From contig CP053161.1 of assembly GCA_014607495.2 (NCBI GenBank), forward strand, positions 12,037,115-12,101,114: a stretch of 64,000 bases of DNA. Reading direction: 5' to 3'. This DNA comes from Carposina sasakii. Lineage: Eukaryota; Arthropoda; Insecta; Lepidoptera; Carposinidae. Shown here piece by piece: positions 10,030-20,440 of the stretch. The translations under genes and the position numbers were made by a program. Within the stretch, counting starts at the first letter, position 1, and every line of letters starts with the position of its first letter. Under the pieces are notes generated by a model. The model saw nothing but the letters and a program-made list of their open reading frames with translations, made no database searches and was not told the DNA's origin.

Positions 10030-10200
10030 TACCATATCTAACCCAACTGCGTCGGTCGGCCGGTCACGTTAATTACGTCGCTCCAGGGGCCGGCGGTTGC
10101 ACACGACGCTATTTGTCCGGCGACTCGCCGGGTTGTCCGGCTGTCTTGTCGACAATGCAGTGCTTTAGGCGTGATCTAGGAGCTGGACGGCTGGTTTGGA
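10030..10200. promoter_or_regulatory. GC-rich intronic island
   Basis: This is markedly richer in G, C and CpG than the DNA around it, with GTCGGTCGGCCGGTCACG, CCAGGGGCCGGCGGTTGC and GGCGACTCGCCGGGTTGTCC. It shows no tail, terminal repeat or second copy in the window, so it does not look like a transposon. It may be an internal promoter or enhancer of SRF. Function is inference from composition only. Confidence 0.25.
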
Positions 10201-11600
10201 CGGCTATTGATTGGCTTTTAACGAGTATTAAGTAATATTACCAGTAATATTTCAGAGGGCTGTCTGACCAAAAGCTATAAAATTAGTATTTCAAAGTAAG
10301 TTAAGAATTATTCTTCGATGAGGACTACCTAGAATTTTCATATAATAATATTATAACAATGGAAGAACTGAATGAAATGATTGGTAAATTATATTAATAA
10401 TGTATGTAACTAGATAACTATGTAGTAACACCCGCCGTTTTATGCGACGGGGTTAAGAAAGTCAGTCTGTTTTTATCTTTTTTTTAGAAGATATCCTTTA
10501 CATTCCTTTCTTCCCGTCTGTATTGTATGAAAACTGTGTTGTTTTGTCCTTTAACAATTTCTGAGACTTTAGAAGTAAATTTCACATTAGGCCTATAACC
10601 AGTCAGAAAATAAGAGGCCTACTTGTTATACTTCTAGCTTATAATTAATTGAAAAAGTTGAAATTAATTACATACAATCTGGAACAAAACTCAGCAACAA
10701 AGTTGCATCATAAAATCGCAAAGATATCCATTGTTAAATCGTTTTCTCATGAGTATTAATAAATTATACAGTCCGATATAGGCGTTCCGATATAGTCCTT
10801 AAAGAGGACATTTTAATAAATTTAAAACAGACGATTATCGTTGTTAGGGCGAGTCGTGCTTTCGCTAGGTTCGTGGTTTAGGTTCAGGGCAGAATGAGTC
10901 GTCACGAGCTATTACTAAATTAATTAGGACCTAGCTTGGATGTAGATTGTTCTCTCGATTATTCTTCTACACGACCTGGATCTGTACATAAGTATTGTTA
11001 TGTTTTAGATTATTATCTTCGGGCGCTTTGAGAGCTTTTGCTGATTAGTGGATATTTAGCTTGGTAATTAAGGGTATTACTATTTTTTGATTCTCATTAT
11101 TATTATCTTCTTTTGGACATACAATACAAGCATCATACATGACTATCCAAAAATATGACAACCATAAATACAAACATACAAACGTATAACAAACTTTAAG
11201 AAAATTTAAATTGTGTTAGTACTTACTAAGTCCTTTAAACTGTTATAGAATGCCAGGTTCGCAGGGCGTGAGTACTCTCTAAACATAATTTTCCCATAGC
11301 CTACACAACATAGAGGCCACTCTTGCCCAACCTCCAAGCCCTAAACTGAGATCCAAAAACACAATTTTCCACACTCCCAAGCGTTCCAAAACACGCAAAT
11401 TACACGCTACTAATTGCGCCTGCGCCGGTGCATCCGCGGCGGTATCTCACGCCGTTTTGTAATGCTAATCCTGCTGCGGTGTTTAGTACTGTTTTGGTTA
11501 CACTTTATTATACTGTATTAAAAGCCAGTACTATTATGTCTTGAGTAGTACTTACTTGTTGTAGATTTATTCGTCGTTGGCTACTAATGAAACTCTAGAA
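10201..11600. other. Intronic DNA, non-coding, nothing recognised
   Basis: AT-rich. No gene, RNA or clear repeat seen. A GCGCCTGCGCCGGTGCATCCGC block near 11417-11440 is a small isolated GC-rich patch of unknown meaning. Confidence 0.45.
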
Positions 11601-11609
11601 GAACTATAA

Positions 11610-12350
11610 AATTACAAGTACGTGTAGGCTTATACACCCAATATAATATGTTTGTTATTATTATTATATCTCTGTTTAAATTCTCGAGACTACAGAGTCC
11701 CGGTCCTTTGACAGGCGTGCATCGGGCCGTGGCCAAGATGTAGAGGCCCTTTTTAGAGAACTTTAATATGGTGTGGAATACACATAGCGGATACCATCGC
11801 CAACCGCACAATATGATACACCCGGCGATGGTCCCTGCCATGTGCAAGACTATTGGAGTGCAGAGCTCTGTCATGCGATGGAAACAAGGTCATGGGCTAT
11901 GGGGCTGAGATTTGGGTGGGGTTGGAAAATCAGGCTATCGAAGGAGACTAACAGACACCTGCCATTACAACCAAGTCTCATAATTGTTAGGTGGCAGGCG
12001 GTGACTCGCCGACTCATGGGCCCCCTGAAACGGCCGCACGCACGGAGCGACAAAGGGGGCAACATTTGGTGAGCGGCTAGGGTGGAGGGGTTCGCTTTAA
12101 ACCGAAGCCAACTCGCCACTTACGGACGGGCACGTCCACCCTCGAGCTGTCATAGCTCTCGCGACTCCACTCTGCCCAGCCAGCGAAGGCAAGGCAAAGG
12201 TGGGGGAATGTTCCTCGTCAGACCTCACTCCGGCGCCGGAGATGAGGAACAGGGTCTTCCCCCGGGGGCACTTCAGGTCCGTGGGAACGCTACCTCCCAA
12301 CAGCTCGCCACAAGCTGCCCTGCGGGCTCATTATTATTATTAAATTATTA
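11610..12350 (+). mobile_element. Probable non-LTR retrotransposon 3' fragment with ATT tail
   Basis: A GC-rich block of about 740 bases in AT-rich intron, ending in CTCATTATTATTATTA, a microsatellite tail as made by target-primed reverse transcription. It has several medium open frames on both strands (for example 11842-12072 + and 11871-12119 -), none with a recognisable domain. Composition shift and tail suggest a retroelement 3' end. The clade is not identified and the 5' limit is uncertain. Confidence 0.45.
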
Positions 12351-12513
12351 GGTACACTTGTTTAGGTTCTAAAAGTGCCATCAATAAAATGTGTGTATCT
12401 TTTTATGTCCAAAATACCTAAGTACAAGTTCGTCCGCTATAACATTAAAAAATATACGTAATAGCTAAAACGAAATCGGTGTATACTGTATGGGACAATA
12501 AATAAATAGTTAC

Positions 12514-12767
12514 TAAATTTAATGTAATACATAATTTCACTTTATTAAAAAAATATATTCTTTTTTATAATTTATTTATAATTAAATACTTGCTTATATT
12601 AACTCTGCTATATCGTATATTATTATTATATATTATATATTAAATTTAATGTAATACATAATTTCACTTTATAAAAAAATATATTCTTTTTTATAATTTA
12701 TTTATAATTAAATACTTGCTTATATTAATTCTGCTATATCGTATATTATTATTATATATTAAAATAT
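12514..12767. repeat. Tandem duplication, two copies of 127 bp
   Basis: TAAATTTAATGTAATACATA begins at 12514 and again at 12641. The two units are nearly identical over about 127 bases, differing by a few substitutions and a two-base gap in the A run. The AT-rich junction TATTATTATTATATATTA continues for about 40 bases beyond. High identity implies a recent duplication, probably by slippage or unequal exchange at the TATTAT runs. Confidence 0.85.
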
Positions 12768-13018
12768 ATATTATTATTATATATTATACATTATATATTA
12801 AGCTTAATTAATTGTGCATACACGCCTAGGACACTAAGTTAGGGTAAAAACTGTACTGTTCTGAGATGTTAAATATTTTTACTTTGTGTCTGTTGTGTTG
12901 CCTTAATAAATAAATAAAAATATCAATTCAGAAAACATGAATTCTGCTAAGAAAATCTTAACTCAATAAATAAGTCATTAATTATCATATTTTACTATGT
13001 ATGTATTTGTCTAATTTA

Positions 13019-13065
13019 TCCATTTTGTCCAACGGTGTGGACAAAATGGAAAGCGCCAAATATGG
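13019..13065. promoter_or_regulatory. 12-bp hairpin next to an intronic CArG box
   Basis: TCCATTTTGTCC (13019-13030) and GGACAAAATGGA (13039-13050) are perfect inverted copies with an 8-base loop. Six bases on, CCAAATATGG (13056-13065) is a perfect CArG box. It lies in intron 1 of the SRF gene, so it could be a second site for autoregulation. A chance match is also possible. Confidence 0.3.
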
Positions 13066-14440
13066 CCGACAAAGTACTAGCATCACAGAAATCACGAAGA
13101 GTAAATTCATCCTGTGCCGGGTTCCAAAATAACTTGCGAGATACGGAGAAAATAATAAACCCAAATTAATGTAGGTAAACAATAGTACTGACGGCGAAAG
13201 TAGCGCTACACTCAGAAACGTGGACGTAGGTCATCTACGAAAAGGCCATCTTACGATTTTAGGTGGTAACTAATAAGTGACAGCAGGGAGAATGTGAACC
13301 GGTAACGGATTTGTCACTAGATAGCGCTGTACGAATTCTAAGATTTTTAGTTATTTTTTATTTTTGATTTTATTTTATTTAATATGATTATGAGTTATTT
13401 ATTAAACCGGTATAACAATAAAAAAAAGTGAAATGAAATTTCGGGTTGTCCGCTTGGCAGATCAAAATAGTTTTTTTTTAATACAAATTCTTTATAGAGA
13501 AATCGCACATCGCACACATTGGTTGCGAAACGCACCGTTAGCATCGCACGACCGCGTAACTGACTTGGGTACTAGCAGCTCATGACGTTGTAAAAGGTGG
13601 CTCTACGCGTCCAATTTACATTGATCTCCAAACAACTTACTGTGCTACTCCCGACTAGTAGTATATCTAGTTACGGGCGAGGGGCGCGACAGATCCACAT
13701 TAATTTGCCCGTAGGGTGGGAATGTCTGACGCGTACGGCCCGCCTCCCGTAGACGTAACGTTGACGCCTTGTTTTTATGTTCTACTAGTACTGGGGTGCC
13801 AATGTGCACTGCACGCTGCTTGATTGATGACGATGCCTATTAACCGATCTTCGTTGCCTTTGAGTGGGTAGTAAAATCTAAATAAAATAATTAATAAAAA
13901 GTCACAGTTTATGTATACGTACATTGTTTTACTTGTTTGAAAAAAAAAGATACATACATACATATAATCACGCCTTTTGTCCCTTACGGGGTAAGCAGAA
14001 AAAAAAGATTTTTACGTCAAACTTAAAAAATCAATACAGAATAATTTCGGTAACTATGTAGTTACCAAAAAAGAAGTATAATCATAGTTTTTTTTTACCA
14101 TATTTACTTATTAATTTGGGTCAATGATACATAATTATAAATATAATGTAAAAATAATTAAATTTACATAAAATAATTAAATTTACATAAAATAATTTTC
14201 GGGATTAAATTGACATGTCACATCACTTTTTCAATATGTCAAAACTGTAAAATTCGTTACATTCCCTCTCCTATGGCTGAATAACATTTTTTGTATGCAG
14301 TAACATCGACGATGTAGTAATATACATAGTAACTAGCGCCAAATATCAAAATAACTGTTTGATGAAACCAACGGTGAAACGTGAAACGCAGTCTAGTATA
14401 AAAAGTATGGCCTTTGATTGCAAGCTGCCTTTTTGACTGC
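13066..14440. other. Intronic DNA with a short repeat tail
   Basis: Mostly unassigned. At 13952-13995 ACATACATACATATAATCAC and TTACGGGGTAAGCAGA form the reversed 3' end of the small repeat family found whole at 54473-54643. Near 14325-14345 GTAACTAGCGCC repeats a block of the element at 223-760. No gene is seen. Confidence 0.45.
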
Positions 14441-14449
14441 CAAAGAGGG

Positions 14450-15120
14450 AGGGTAATGTTGAGGGAGTGTATGTAAGTATGTATGTATGTCTGTTCCTTT
14501 GTGACCTCCTGTAGCCTAAACGGCTTGATGGATTTTGATGTATGAGGTATCGTTAGATTTGTCTTGATTACGGGAGTGTCATAGGATACATTTTATCATA
14601 AAAGTCCCATAAAGACATAATAATATTTTTTCTAAATTTCCGTATGCGGTATCATTAGATTCATTTCATCACGGGAGTAATTAATATAGGATACCTCAAA
14701 ATTCCCACGGGAACATGTTAATTCTGCGTCAACGCAAAGCAACTCATGCGTTAGCAAGCAAAAAGATAGGGCGTGGCTGGCATGCGGCGCGCGGCGCGGT
14801 GCGGAGGGGGATATGCTCGAGTATACAGCCCGAATGCGGGCACACGCATAAGGGCACACGTCGTTGACGGTCGTCTCTAAATAGCGATTTTTTCGATACT
14901 TCGTCGTCTGACGCGAAACTTATAAAGTATAAATAACTCGTTCTTTTTTACCCGACTGCGCGCCGCAAAGGAGTGGTCTAACAGCCTATGTATGTATGTA
15001 TGTTTGTATGTTCCTTTGAAGCACTACACGAACCAAACGCCTCGGCCGATTTTTATGACTCATACGTCAATCGATTCCTCTTAGTCCGGCGAACTGAAGA
15101 CATGACGTTAGTGAAAATGC
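14450..15120. repeat. Two dispersed lepidopteran repeat fragments
   Basis: Near 14470-14530 a (GTAT)n run leads into CTGTTCCTTTGTGACCTCC and a GGATTTTGATGTATG block. Near 14948-15065 ACCCGACTGCGCG is followed by another (GTAT)n run, GTTCCTTTGAAGCACTAC and CGATTTTTATGACTCATACG. The parallel order shows related fragments, and ACCCGACTGCG also ends the palindromic element at 15402. They are probably remnants of DNA transposons. There is no coding. Confidence 0.45.
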
Positions 15121-15401
15121 AATATGGCGACTACTGGACGCCATTTTGTAAAAATTAAAAAATTAAAGTCGACAAACTATATCGACTGGGGTATCGTTGA
15201 ATATATTTAAAAATAATTTATAGGTTTCTCTCAACATTTTTCGATTCGACTAACCATTTAGGATCTATATCGATTGAAAACCATTCTCGTATATAAGTTT
15301 TTAGACAGCAGCATGACGAAACCTTTTTGCTGCCGAGATGTCGAGCGTGTTTCTTGATGCCTATTAGTAGCTATATTAACTAAAAAGTATAAAATAAATA
15401 A

Positions 15402-15808
15402 AAACATAATTTAAAAAATCCAAAAACCCGACTGCGTATATGTATATAATAATAATAAAAAAACTGAAAAGATGAAAACAAGCACTTAGATGTCCAGTGG
15501 TCTAGAATTCTATAATATTATTATGGAATTAATAATAATTGAAGAAAATAAAATATTTTCTAATGATGTAATATAACGAACAGTCGGGATCCAGTAACCG
15601 ACAGCCAAGCTATTAATATTTCAATGGATCCTGGCTGTTCCATCATTAGAAAATATTTTATTTTCTTCAATTATTATTAATTCCATAATAATATTATAGA
15701 ATTCTAGACCACTGGACATCTAAGTGCTTGTTTTCATCTAGTTTTTTTATTATTATTATATACATAGTTTGACGCAGTCGGGTTTTTGGATTTTTTAAAT
15801 TATGTTTT
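15402..15808. mobile_element. Near-perfect palindromic MITE, 407 bp
   Basis: The left arm (15402-15568) and right arm (about 15640-15808) are inverted copies of each other over some 165 bases with very few differences. The shared blocks include ATTTAAAAAATCC, AAAAACCCGACTGCGT, AAAACAAGCACTTAGATGTC and GGTCTAGAATTCTATAAT. The centre has a further weak pairing around GGATCCA. The high arm identity indicates a recent insertion. Transcribed as part of the SRF intron, it would fold into a long RNA hairpin. Confidence 0.85.
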
Positions 15809-16088
15809 GTCATGTTCGTTTGATAGAGGCGCCACAAATTAAGTATATAAAACTTTTCCGATAAATTAATAGACCCTTTGACTATGAACACCTCAGAATA
15901 ATAATCTATGATACATGCAAAATTAGACCTTTTCACCTGTCTATGTTACCCATCACTGACCCATCGCGAATCTAACCTTATCATGTACGATATGCCAATT
16001 TAAAAATACCCCCATCTAGCTCCCAGAGACTATCCAGACATGTTGTGATTGTCAACCGTTGCACTGATTAGTCTCGAGTCGGGGACAT

Positions 16089-16107
16089 CCGTCCGTCCGT
16101 CCGTCCG
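16089..16107. repeat. (GTCC)n microsatellite
   Basis: Four GTCC units in a row, inside a stretch rich in TCGGTCGG and GACTAATCGG. Not obviously part of a transposon. Confidence 0.7.
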
Positions 16108-16494
16108 ACTAATCGGACTCATCGGTCGAGCTTCGTTAGTCGTCGGTCGGCATCAAAGACTTTTCGACTCACGACTAAAATGTTCACGACAGAATTTTCG
16201 AGTGAACAAGTAGTGTGCTTCTAAGTGGTGGGAATAATAAGTGGGTTTGGTTTTTTTTTGCGTTCGTATTGGATGTATTTGCATGAAATTGACATTGAAA
16301 TTCGCATGGACATGAAATGTCTGGCGTCATTCGTTGAATGTTGAGCTCTCTTTTGACTACGCTATACTGTTGTACCTACTACCTACCTACTATACGAGTA
16401 AAGCAAATAAGGACCTAAGGATCAATAGCATAGTGTGAACTTGTCCCTAATTTTGTATAGTGCGCGATATTGTAGAATTGATGATCTATGCTAT

Positions 16495-16680
16495 TACAAT
16501 ATCCGTGCATGTCGTAAGAGTCGACTAAGGAAGTCGGGCTTTCGCTCGGGCGATAAGCTAGCGACTTGTCACTGATCATTTTACGACCCCGGTTTGCTAA
16601 ACTTGGCTGTGGAACCTCATTTACGACCCTGCAATTTTGGCTGTCACATTTCGGGAAAATAGCCGAGTCTATTTATGTAT
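16495..16680 (+). repeat. Dispersed repeat, probable LINE 3' UTR fragment
   Basis: GTCGTAAGAGTCGACTAAGG, AGCGACTTGTCACTGATCAT and a TTGGCTGTGGAACCTC block follow the same order as the copies at 1200-1330 and 55370-55550. A (TATG)n run ends it near 16675-16690. It is non-coding and diverged. Confidence 0.45.
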
Positions 16681-17009
16681 GTATGTATACGTATTATACA
16701 AAACATTACAGTGTGGTCTGAAGAGAGCTTTAAGGACATGAATTAATCATCCTAAAAAAAGGTTTAGAAAGAGCAAACAATTTAATTATTTATCTAAACT
16801 ACAGGAAAAGTATGGTGAAATAATTTTTCCTAATACGTGAGCACAGCTACTTGTTGTTTACACGGAATTGAAACAGTCAGAACCTATCTTGTCATTTGTG
16901 TCATGAAATTGTCATGTTTCTTCGTGTAACATTCTATATTTGTTACGGTCTGTCAAGCATAAGCTGGCGTTTATGGTCTGGTCGTCTCCATTTCTTCATA
17001 AATTCAAAA

Positions 17010-17095
17010 CCCTCCTTATGGCAGTAGCCTTGTGGCCCGCCCTGGGGGAGGCCCACGTCCAGCAGTGGACTGCAATAGGCTGATGTGTGATGTCA
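17010..17095 (+). pseudogene. RTE-tailed SINE fragment
   Basis: The + strand encodes ALWPALGEAHVQQWTAIG and then TGA, the conserved RTE ORF2 C-terminus. Upstream is the short AAAACCCTCC...AGTAGCCTTGTGGC junction seen in the SINE-like element at 54652-54900. The tail TGATGTGTGATGTC is a decayed (ATG)n run. This is a truncated dead copy. Confidence 0.65.
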
Positions 17096-17099
17096 ATAA

Positions 17100-18619
17100 G
17101 GTAAGTTAGGTTAGGGTTACCATATCTCAGGATTTGTCCTGAGATTTCAGGATTTTTAAAGATCTTTAATTAAAAGTTATACTCTGGATTGCGGGTAACA
17201 ACGGCCGCTTTGAGTGCGATTTTGCAACACGTGAGCTAGATCCGCAGTGTATAAAACGATAATAATACGTTATTGGCTCTATGGAAATCAGGCCTTTTCT
17301 ATTTTTTCATCTGGTAACCCTAGGTTAGGTAGAGTGTCAACCTACCCTAAACCGTAATGAGCGTGCATAAAAACCAAAAACGAAAGAGATTAAATGATCG
17401 TGAGAACCGTAGCACTCGATCTGAACCTAAAATTCACTCTTCTTATATTTATTCTAAAATATTTCTATGCATGCATTTAAAAAAATACCAACATTAAAAC
17501 CGCACTATCTGATAAAATTCACTTTTTATCTACGTTTTGCAATTAGCATAAACGACGTTGATTTACTTAAAATATTCATTAACCCACTCCGAGTTAAAAA
17601 TAAAAGTCAACGCAAAACATCGTTTAAACGGTTTTATCTGACCATATTTGATCGGTAACTTAAACGGGTAATCTTATGTTTACTAACAGCCAATTTCTAT
17701 AACTGATCTCTTGAGATTTTTTTGCATATACATCTCAGATTTAATCTTCAATTGTTTTCATACAAAATTTCAAATTAGGAATAAATAAATCCGAGATTCT
17801 TCTCTCGTATTATTGGCCGTACATCGACATATTTATTTTCTAGGCTGCATAATTTACTACATATTTACTTATTTGCGTAACGCTAATTACGTTTCGACAG
17901 GGAAAGGAACATAACTTAGGTAGACTTGAAAACGTAAACGTTACAATAACGTTTTTTAAAAACATTGAAACTTATTACAATTTTCTTCTTTGCTACAATT
18001 CCAACCTGCAAACGTATAAGTTTTCGTACTGGTTTTCGTTCTCAGTTCAAGTTGTCGTCTTCTTTTTCTTTTTTTTAGACACCAATACCTTTATCGGCGA
18101 TAAAGTGCGATATCGCATTTCACTTGCAGATCGTCATTACTCATTATCCCTTGTAATGGGCGCCTTGTGGACAAACAGTGTATGTAGCTTTATAAATTAC
18201 AGACGGTAGCGTATAAAAGATACGCTTGTATTTTTAGTCGTATATTCAATATTGAGACCACCCTCACTCGAGTCGAGAGCCTATCTACTTTGTGTATACA
18301 TTTTTGGTGGCTTAACACGATTGGAGTGTAAGTATATGAATTTTACATACATATAGCCAGAATTAAGGATCATAGGGAGATTCCAAAGCCACGTTTGTCA
18401 TAGCGGGTACAGAAATTATCAGTAACAAGTTAGCTTATCGCCTGAGAGAATGCCCGGTAACTTTTAAAGATTAATTTCGCTCGATTTTCACTCCATTGCA
18501 TCGACGGTTGTCAACGTCCTTCTTTTACCCGATGTTTATGACCTATGATGTTTAACACCTGGCATAACCGTTTTATTATCTTTTAGTACATTTATTTGAA
18601 GTTACTGTACAAGTCAGTA
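17100..18619. other. Intronic DNA, non-coding, nothing recognised
   Basis: AT-rich. An open frame at 17467-17658 has no recognisable domain. No repeat ends were found. Confidence 0.45.
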
Positions 18620-18790
18620 GAGGGACAAGAGGTGTTTTGTAGGCGATGGGCTGACCACCTGTCACTACTAACCGAACTTGTACATCTCAACTATACCCTC
18701 AAAATTGGTCAAAAGTAGCACCATGTGGTCTTATCGGCCCTTGGTGCTCTGCCTACCCCGTAAAGGATAAAAGCGTAATTATATGTATCT
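18620..18790 (+). mobile_element. Small SINE-like repeat (family of 54473-54643)
   Basis: This matches the element at 54473-54643 almost base for base from GGTGTTTTG.AGGCGATGGG through CTGTCACTACTAACCGAACT and ATACCCTCAAAATTGGTCA to CTGCCTACCCCGTAAAGGAT, and ends in an ATTATATGTATC tail. It is about 170 bp and non-coding. A reversed copy lies at 61972-62090 and a 3' end at 13952-13995. Confidence 0.7.
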
Positions 18791-20440
18791 GAAGTTTTTT
18801 TGTAGGCCCTCAAGCGATTGCATTTTCAGTGTTCTCTATTTCTATAAAATAAAATTAGCGTTCAATTTCAATGATGCGCAACACAAAAATAACGCATATA
18901 AAATGCTCCATTAATTTGGCGCATTACCATGACGTTAATCATGCAAGATTTAATCGGGATCCCAGAAACCAGTTCCATCTCTTAAGTTCATAACTTAACA
19001 CAGTGCGGAACCCGTTTGCAGGTGTGATGCAGGGCTGTCCCGTGGGATCTAAGCTATCTACTATGTTGTAGATATAGCCTACTCTAGTCTTCAGACTTCC
19101 TTGGAGTATTCTTCGTATATACGAGTAGCTTTTAAAATGTCTTACTATGTTCATGGAGCTGTTAGATATTATCTTGTTACTTAACCTAAGTAGGTATTTT
19201 CTATATTTTATATTTTGTTCTCTCATATAGATCTACAAACTTCTAAAGATCTATAAACTTGATCAAGACAGAGACAGCATAAACTTTAGTCTTCATATAA
19301 GCTATAATGACCATTGGATACATCGGCCCTTAATGAGGTAGATTTTTGTTTTACAATAACTAACGCTTGCACTGAATAATTGATTTCACTGTCATCTACA
19401 ATAAAGATATTTTAATGGAAGCAATCGTATGTTGTTGGTTTTTCTTTGTATGTCTTCTAAAATGGAAGCAATCCTGCTCTTAAAGTCGCGGTAGCCCTGC
19501 TAAAAATAGGTATTCCCACTATTAGTGTTATTGGAGTTAAATAGGTGTTTTGAAGCAAAGTAAGGCATACTAAAGAAACCTGAAAGCTTATGCTGCTCTA
19601 CCAGCGCAGCGCAGCATAGACCCTTAGAAATAATGGGATAACGTCCAATGGCAACACAATGGTAAATTATTGCCCAATGTTCAATTATATGTTTATTTGT
19701 AATGACGCTTGTACTATCTATCAACTTCCCTGGCTGGTATTTCATCACAGTACATAATTTATTAATATATACAATTACTCTGCTCAGGTGTTAACTCAGG
19801 CTTTGCAATTTGTTGGTGGCTATTAAAAGCCAGGGAAAAATTAAGGTGCATTGCAACCTGTACAACCCCGGTTGGCCAATAAATTGTTCTAAACATATAA
19901 CCATGACTTTACACCTGCGCGACAACGATGCGCTTGCGCATGTTGGACTAAAATAGCTATTCAAGTTGCGTGTCTATGTTCGTCAAAATGTTCAGGAGGT
20001 GTCGACTTGTGCTGCTGTTAATTTACAAAATTGATATTAGCTTATGAAATACGTTATAATAACAATAATATAATTATGTCCCTCAGTCATGTAACGATTT
20101 AAAGGTTGCACTCGCGCAGTTGACATTTATAATTTGCTAGCTTCTATCATCCATGTATTTCGATGCCCTCAATTCCACGTGTACGACTCTACAAAGTCAG
20201 ATACGTTATACTCGTACGACCAAAACGTTAGTGAATCTCCTGAATGTTTTTCTTCCTTCAAAACTACCATAGGTTTGGTATTTGATTGAGATCAAAATGT
20301 AGCCTAGTCTGACAACAAACTTACTAGGCTATTTAAAATTACCTAACACAGTAAGATGGTCAGTTTATTACCCGTTGAACATTTAATACGTCGGCTGACA
20401 CAAAAATTGCGCTTAAAATTCTGATGTGGCCACTTCATTG
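18791..20440. other. Intronic DNA, non-coding, nothing recognised
   Basis: No gene, RNA or assignable repeat seen. Short open frames at 18939-19226 (-) and 19500-19748 (-) have no recognisable features. Confidence 0.45.

Noticed and set aside
11842..12351. Overlapping frames of 76-89 codons in the GC-rich intronic block
   Set aside because: They occur on both strands, lack any domain and end at an (ATT)n retroelement tail; best read as non-coding retroelement DNA.
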